Assembly (NCBI GenBank): GCA_905200565.1
Contig: CAJKKX010000009.1
Span: 1-17,516 of the forward strand
Direction: 5' to 3'
Length of the DNA stretch: 17,516 nucleotides
Origin: an uncultured Lachnospiraceae bacterium
GTDB lineage: Bacteria > Bacillota_A > Clostridia > Lachnospirales > Lachnospiraceae
Below the pieces are notes generated by a model. The model did no database searches. It saw nothing but the letters and a program-made list of their open reading frames with translations, and was not told the origin of the DNA. Each line of letters opens with the position of its first letter. Position 1 is the stretch's first letter. Positions 14,811 to 17,516 of this stretch are shown piece after piece. A program made the position numbers and the translations under genes.

Positions 14811-16085
14811 TTATTCTGCTGCGGATTCCTCTTCAAGAGCTTTGTCCCAGTAGGTATCCAGCTCTGTTGCAAGGCTCTCCCAATCGCTTTCGTCCAGCAT
14901 GTAGTAAGAGAAGGTTTCCCAGAGCTTGTCTGTGAATACGCTGCGGAGCACCCGGTCTCCATACGGCGTAAACTGCCCGCTCGTGAGATAAGAGTCGATG
15001 TCTGCCGCAATTGGGTCATAATCCACCGTTACTCCGTTTACTGCGGAAGAAACTTTTACGTTTTCAGACCAGATAGTTCCGGCTTCCTCGCTTGCCATGT
15101 ACGCAAGAAAATCCTTTGCTGCATCAATATTTTCAGAATCTGCGCAGATAGACATGGAAGTGTCCGGGAAACAGAGCAGCTTTGCATCGTCCGGATTGTC
15201 GGAGATGGGGAAGGCCATCAGACCGATATTGGCATCCGGATTTACGTCTCTGATGCCGGAAAGAGCCCAGGAACCATTGCCGTAAAAAGCTACTTCACCG
15301 TTGGCGATCAGCGCTGCACAGTCATCATAGGACTGATTGTAGGCAGTGTCCGGATCGCAGTATTTATAAACGACGTCTTTCAGAATATCAAAGGCCTGCT
15401 TCCAGCCTTCGTCAGCTACGATAGTATGTTCGCCGGCATCCCGTTCTGCGCTCCAGTTGGGATTCGGTCCGTATACGGTTTCTGCGAACAGCGCGATCAA
15501 CGACATATAGGGTACGGACAGGTTGCTGAGGCTGGATGCAAAAGGTGTTACGCCGTTTGCCTGCAGTGTTTCGCAGCAGGAGATCAGCTCGTCAAGCGTA
15601 GTGGGAGCTTCCAGGCCGTTGGCCTCCAGCACGTCTTTGTTGTAGTACAGACCGATATAGCCGTTGTCGATCGGCATGGCGTATACGGCATCCTCATAAA
15701 TGGCGTTCGCGCCGGCTACGGTGTCCGCATTCAGATTGGAGAGAAATTCCTCGCCCGATAAATCAACCAGAAATTCGGGCTCCACTTCCTTCATCCAGGT
15801 AATGATATCCGGCATATCTCCGGAAGCGCTTCTGGCGCGAAGCGTAGTTTTAAGATCGTCAGAACTCATGCTCTGGATCTCGAAGGTAACATTGGGATTT
15901 GCCGCCGTGTAGTTATCCATCATTTCCTGGAATGCAGCGGTAGGGCCTTCCTCCGTCTTGAGGGAAAGAATCTCCAGTGTCACCGCTTCTGCGCTGTCAG
16001 ATCCGTCTTCCGCAGACACACAGCCTGTCCACAGACCGGCGACCATGCTCATACTAAGTAACATAGCAATAACTTTGTTTTTCAT
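14811..16085 (-). CDS. Sugar-binding lipoprotein of a CUT1 ABC transporter
   Basis: Solute-binding protein (SBP_bac_1 family), 424 residues. The start is the ATG at 16083-16085, preceded by AAAGGAGG with 6 bases spacing; an in-frame ATG 12 codons earlier has no ribosome site and would hide the signal peptide. The leader MKNKVIAMLLSMSMVAGLWT is followed by Gly21-Cys22, a probable lipobox with an unusual Trp at -3, so the protein is probably a membrane-anchored lipoprotein. The mature part has family features: YTAANPNVTFEIQSMSSDDL, SGDMPDIITW, YAMPIDNGYIGLYYNKDVLE, and WDKALEEES at the end. It delivers substrate to the two permeases downstream. The substrate is not readable. It shares domain layout but little sequence with the 3944-5188 protein, so the two loci are probably not a recent duplication. 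Confidence 0.93.
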   Translation of the reverse strand: MKNKVIAMLLSMSMVAGLWTGCVSAEDGSDSAEAVTLEILSLKTEEGPTAAFQEMMDNYTAANPNVTFEIQSMSSDDLKTTLRARSASGDMPDIITWMKEVEPEFLVDLSGEEFLSNLNADTVAGANAIYEDAVYAMPIDNGYIGLYYNKDVLEANGLEAPTTLDELISCCETLQANGVTPFASSLSNLSVPYMSLIALFAETVYGPNPNWSAERDAGEHTIVADEGWKQAFDILKDVVYKYCDPDTAYNQSYDDCAALIANGEVAFYGNGSWALSGIRDVNPDANIGLMAFPISDNPDDAKLLCFPDTSMSICADSENIDAAKDFLAYMASEEAGTIWSENVKVSSAVNGVTVDYDPIAADIDSYLTSGQFTPYGDRVLRSVFTDKLWETFSYYMLDESDWESLATELDTYWDKALEEESAAE

Positions 16086-16121
16086 GAATGTTCCTCCTTT
16101 GGAATTTAGATTTTTATTCAA

Positions 16122-16146
16122 TCCGACAGTGCGCGGTTTCGTCGGA
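16122..16146. terminator. Weak hairpin between the ROK and binding-protein genes
   Basis: TCCGAC (16122-16127) pairs with GTCGGA (16141-16146) over a 13-base loop. On the minus strand it is followed by TTGAATAAAAATC, with no clean U-run. It could be a leaky terminator or attenuator after the ROK gene, or an operator in front of the transporter. I find no convincing promoter in this 71-bp gap. Confidence 0.35.
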
Positions 16147-16156
16147 CTAAATCAGA

Positions 16157-17353
16157 TTAAATGACGGCGAGGGACAGCTTTGGTTTTGCGAACATATGCT
16201 CAAACACATAGCAGCAGGCGCCAAGAGGATAATCTTCCTTTTTCAGCTTTCCCACACGGATATCCGGGTGCATTTCCATATCATGTACCAGATATTTCTT
16301 TACCGTCTCCTGCAGGGTATCCCAGTAAACAGATCCGTCGAGATTAGGGCATCCGCCGATTATGATCGTTTCTATTTCCAGTGTCTTCAGCATATTGGAA
16401 ATAGCGATTCCCAGATAAGAAGCGGCTCTTTTTAGAATCTCCGTACTGTCAGTATCTCCCTGCTTCGTCTTTTCAATAAAATCGTGAAGAGTATAGTATT
16501 CTTCGGTGCTTTCCGTACCGGTTTTTCTGCGGTAGAATTTGTTGAGCGCCAGCTCTCCGGCGTAGGCATCAAGGCATCCGTGGTTTCCGCAGACACATTC
16601 CGGTCCGTTTACGTCCAGCGTAGTGTGGCCAATGTAGCCGGCATTTCCGTGATTCCCGTCAAGAGGGCGATTTTTACAGAAAATAGCGCTTCCGATACCG
16701 GAACGGATTCCGATATAAATGAAATCTGCCGTTTCCGAAGAAAGGTATTTTTCCTTCTCGATGAGAGCCAGAAGATGAACGTCATTTTTCATATACACTG
16801 GCATCTGGAAACGTTCCTCCAGGATCTGTTTCATGTCAATGTGATCCCATCCGCGGATTCTTTTGATGTGAAGGGATTTTCCTTCATTTTTTCGGATAGT
16901 CCCGGATATTCCCAGGCCGATCCCAGCCATTTTCTCTTTTGGCTTACCGGCATCCGCGATCAGAAGCTCAATCTCTGCCAGCAGTCTGTTCAGAACCTCC
17001 TGCGCTTCGCAGTCTATCCGGAACTTTACTTCCCGACTTGCAATGATTTCCTTCTTCATATTAGATACTGCCATCCGGACCTTCGGAAACTCCAGATCGA
17101 TTCCTACTGCATAAGCCGAATCCTTATTAATGTGGATCAGCTCTGCCGGACGTCCGCCGGTGGATTCCGAAAATCCATTTTTCATGATGTAGCCTTCTTC
17201 CAGAAACTCCCGGATGATCTCCAATACGGTCGGCCTGCTTAAAGATGTTCTGGAAGTAATTTCTTCAGTGGTCACCGGTTCATACGTCTGTATGCACTGC
17301 ATGACCAGATACTTGTTGGCCGCCTTTAAAACTTTGGTTGTGTTCTTTTTCAT
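16157..17353 (-). CDS. ROK-family transcriptional repressor (NagC/XylR class)
   Basis: Sugar-responsive repressor of 398 residues. I prefer the ATG at 17351-17353 (MKKNTTKVLKAANKYLVMQC), with AGGGGAG about 9 bases upstream; the ATG 9 bases earlier abuts that site directly. The N-terminal winged HTH spans about 22-60 (TTEEITSRTSLSRPTVLEII). The ROK body follows: AVGIDLEFPKVRMAVS replaces the sugar-kinase phosphate loop DxGxT, so kinase activity is unlikely, and GIGLGISGTIRKNEG comes next. The zinc-binding motif is Cys253-x-Cys255-G-x-x-G-Cys260. It is the first gene of the leftward operon and most likely represses its own transporter, with the imported sugar or its phosphate as inducer (inference from family). 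Confidence 0.93.
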   Translation of the reverse strand: MKKNTTKVLKAANKYLVMQCIQTYEPVTTEEITSRTSLSRPTVLEIIREFLEEGYIMKNGFSESTGGRPAELIHINKDSAYAVGIDLEFPKVRMAVSNMKKEIIASREVKFRIDCEAQEVLNRLLAEIELLIADAGKPKEKMAGIGLGISGTIRKNEGKSLHIKRIRGWDHIDMKQILEERFQMPVYMKNDVHLLALIEKEKYLSSETADFIYIGIRSGIGSAIFCKNRPLDGNHGNAGYIGHTTLDVNGPECVCGNHGCLDAYAGELALNKFYRRKTGTESTEEYYTLHDFIEKTKQGDTDSTEILKRAASYLGIAISNMLKTLEIETIIIGGCPNLDGSVYWDTLQETVKKYLVHDMEMHPDIRVGKLKKEDYPLGACCYVFEHMFAKPKLSLAVI

Positions 17354-17391
17354 AAATGGCATCTCCCCTGTCCATTTTTGATTGTGAGGTT

Positions 17392-17420
17392 ATTATAACA
17401 CCCTTTTCTGTTTTTGTAAA
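17392..17420 (-). promoter_or_regulatory. Promoter of the ROK/transporter operon
   Basis: On the minus strand, TTTACA (17420-17415), a 17-bp spacer and TATAAT (17397-17392) give a near-consensus sigma-A promoter 39 bases upstream of the chosen ROK start. The upstream stretch 17421-17460 is very AT-rich and could contain the ROK operator. No clear palindrome stands out. Confidence 0.75.
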
Positions 17421-17451
17421 CAACTTTAGACAAAATTATTTATAAAACTAC

Positions 17452-17480
17452 TTTTCATAACAAAAAAGATGTGCTATACT
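17452..17480 (+). promoter_or_regulatory. Divergent promoter reading off the right edge
   Basis: TATACT (17475-17480) with an extended TG (GTGC just before it), and a weak TTTTCA (17452-17457) 17 bp upstream. It points to a + strand gene starting beyond the window, which probably shares regulation with the ROK operon. No start codon with a ribosome site is visible before 17516. Confidence 0.5.
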
Positions 17481-17516
17481 GTGGATGGAAAAAGAGATCA
17501 TCACTATTTGGCGGAC

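Noticed and set aside
14664..15761. A 365-codon + strand frame opposite the binding-protein gene
   Set aside because: It is antisense to a clearly real solute-binding protein, and its Cys/Phe/Arg-rich composition is typical of a shadow frame.

Overview
The window looks like a chromosomal segment from a gut-type Firmicute, most likely a Lachnospiraceae/Clostridia member. The grounds are strong AGGAGG-type ribosome sites, a YesM/YesN-type two-component pair, two CUT1 sugar ABC transporters without an ATPase gene, a ROK repressor, and a giant Leu-x-x-Gly heptad-repeat protein. No genus can be assigned from the sequence alone.

Positions 1-8315 (+ strand) hold a carbohydrate-uptake locus. It begins with a relic of what looks like a GH36 alpha-galactosidase that has lost its middle (85-529). 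A sensor kinase (552-2324) and AraC-type response regulator (2317-3867) follow, then a solute-binding protein (3944-5188), two permeases (5249-6130 and 6127-6960) and a 442-residue protein of unrecognised family (6987-8315). The second permease carries an in-frame TAG that removes its last membrane helix, so this locus has two independent lesions and may be decaying.

Positions about 8400-10557 are accessory DNA. They hold an orphan promoter with a perfect 16-bp palindromic operator that runs straight into a terminator, and then an AT-rich patch with iteron-like AGCGTTA repeats, three CAATGGGACA boxes and two facing DnaA-box-like sites. An Xre repressor follows, with a divergent promoter sandwiched by two operators, then three small phage-type early genes (one beginning with ATC instead of ATG) and one small convergent gene. 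There is no integrase, replication or structural gene, so this reads as the control-region remnant of a phage, ICE or plasmid.

Positions 10555-12927 are a heptad-repeat protein gene that has lost its start and signal peptide where it meets the accessory DNA. A 17-bp-stem bidirectional terminator (12946-12983) separates it from the opposing operon.

Positions 12994-17353 (- strand) hold a second, apparently intact CUT1 locus: ROK repressor, solute-binding lipoprotein and two permeases in transcription order. The right end (17363-17516) is a divergent promoter region whose rightward gene lies outside the window. Both transporters would need a shared MsmX-type ATPase encoded elsewhere.
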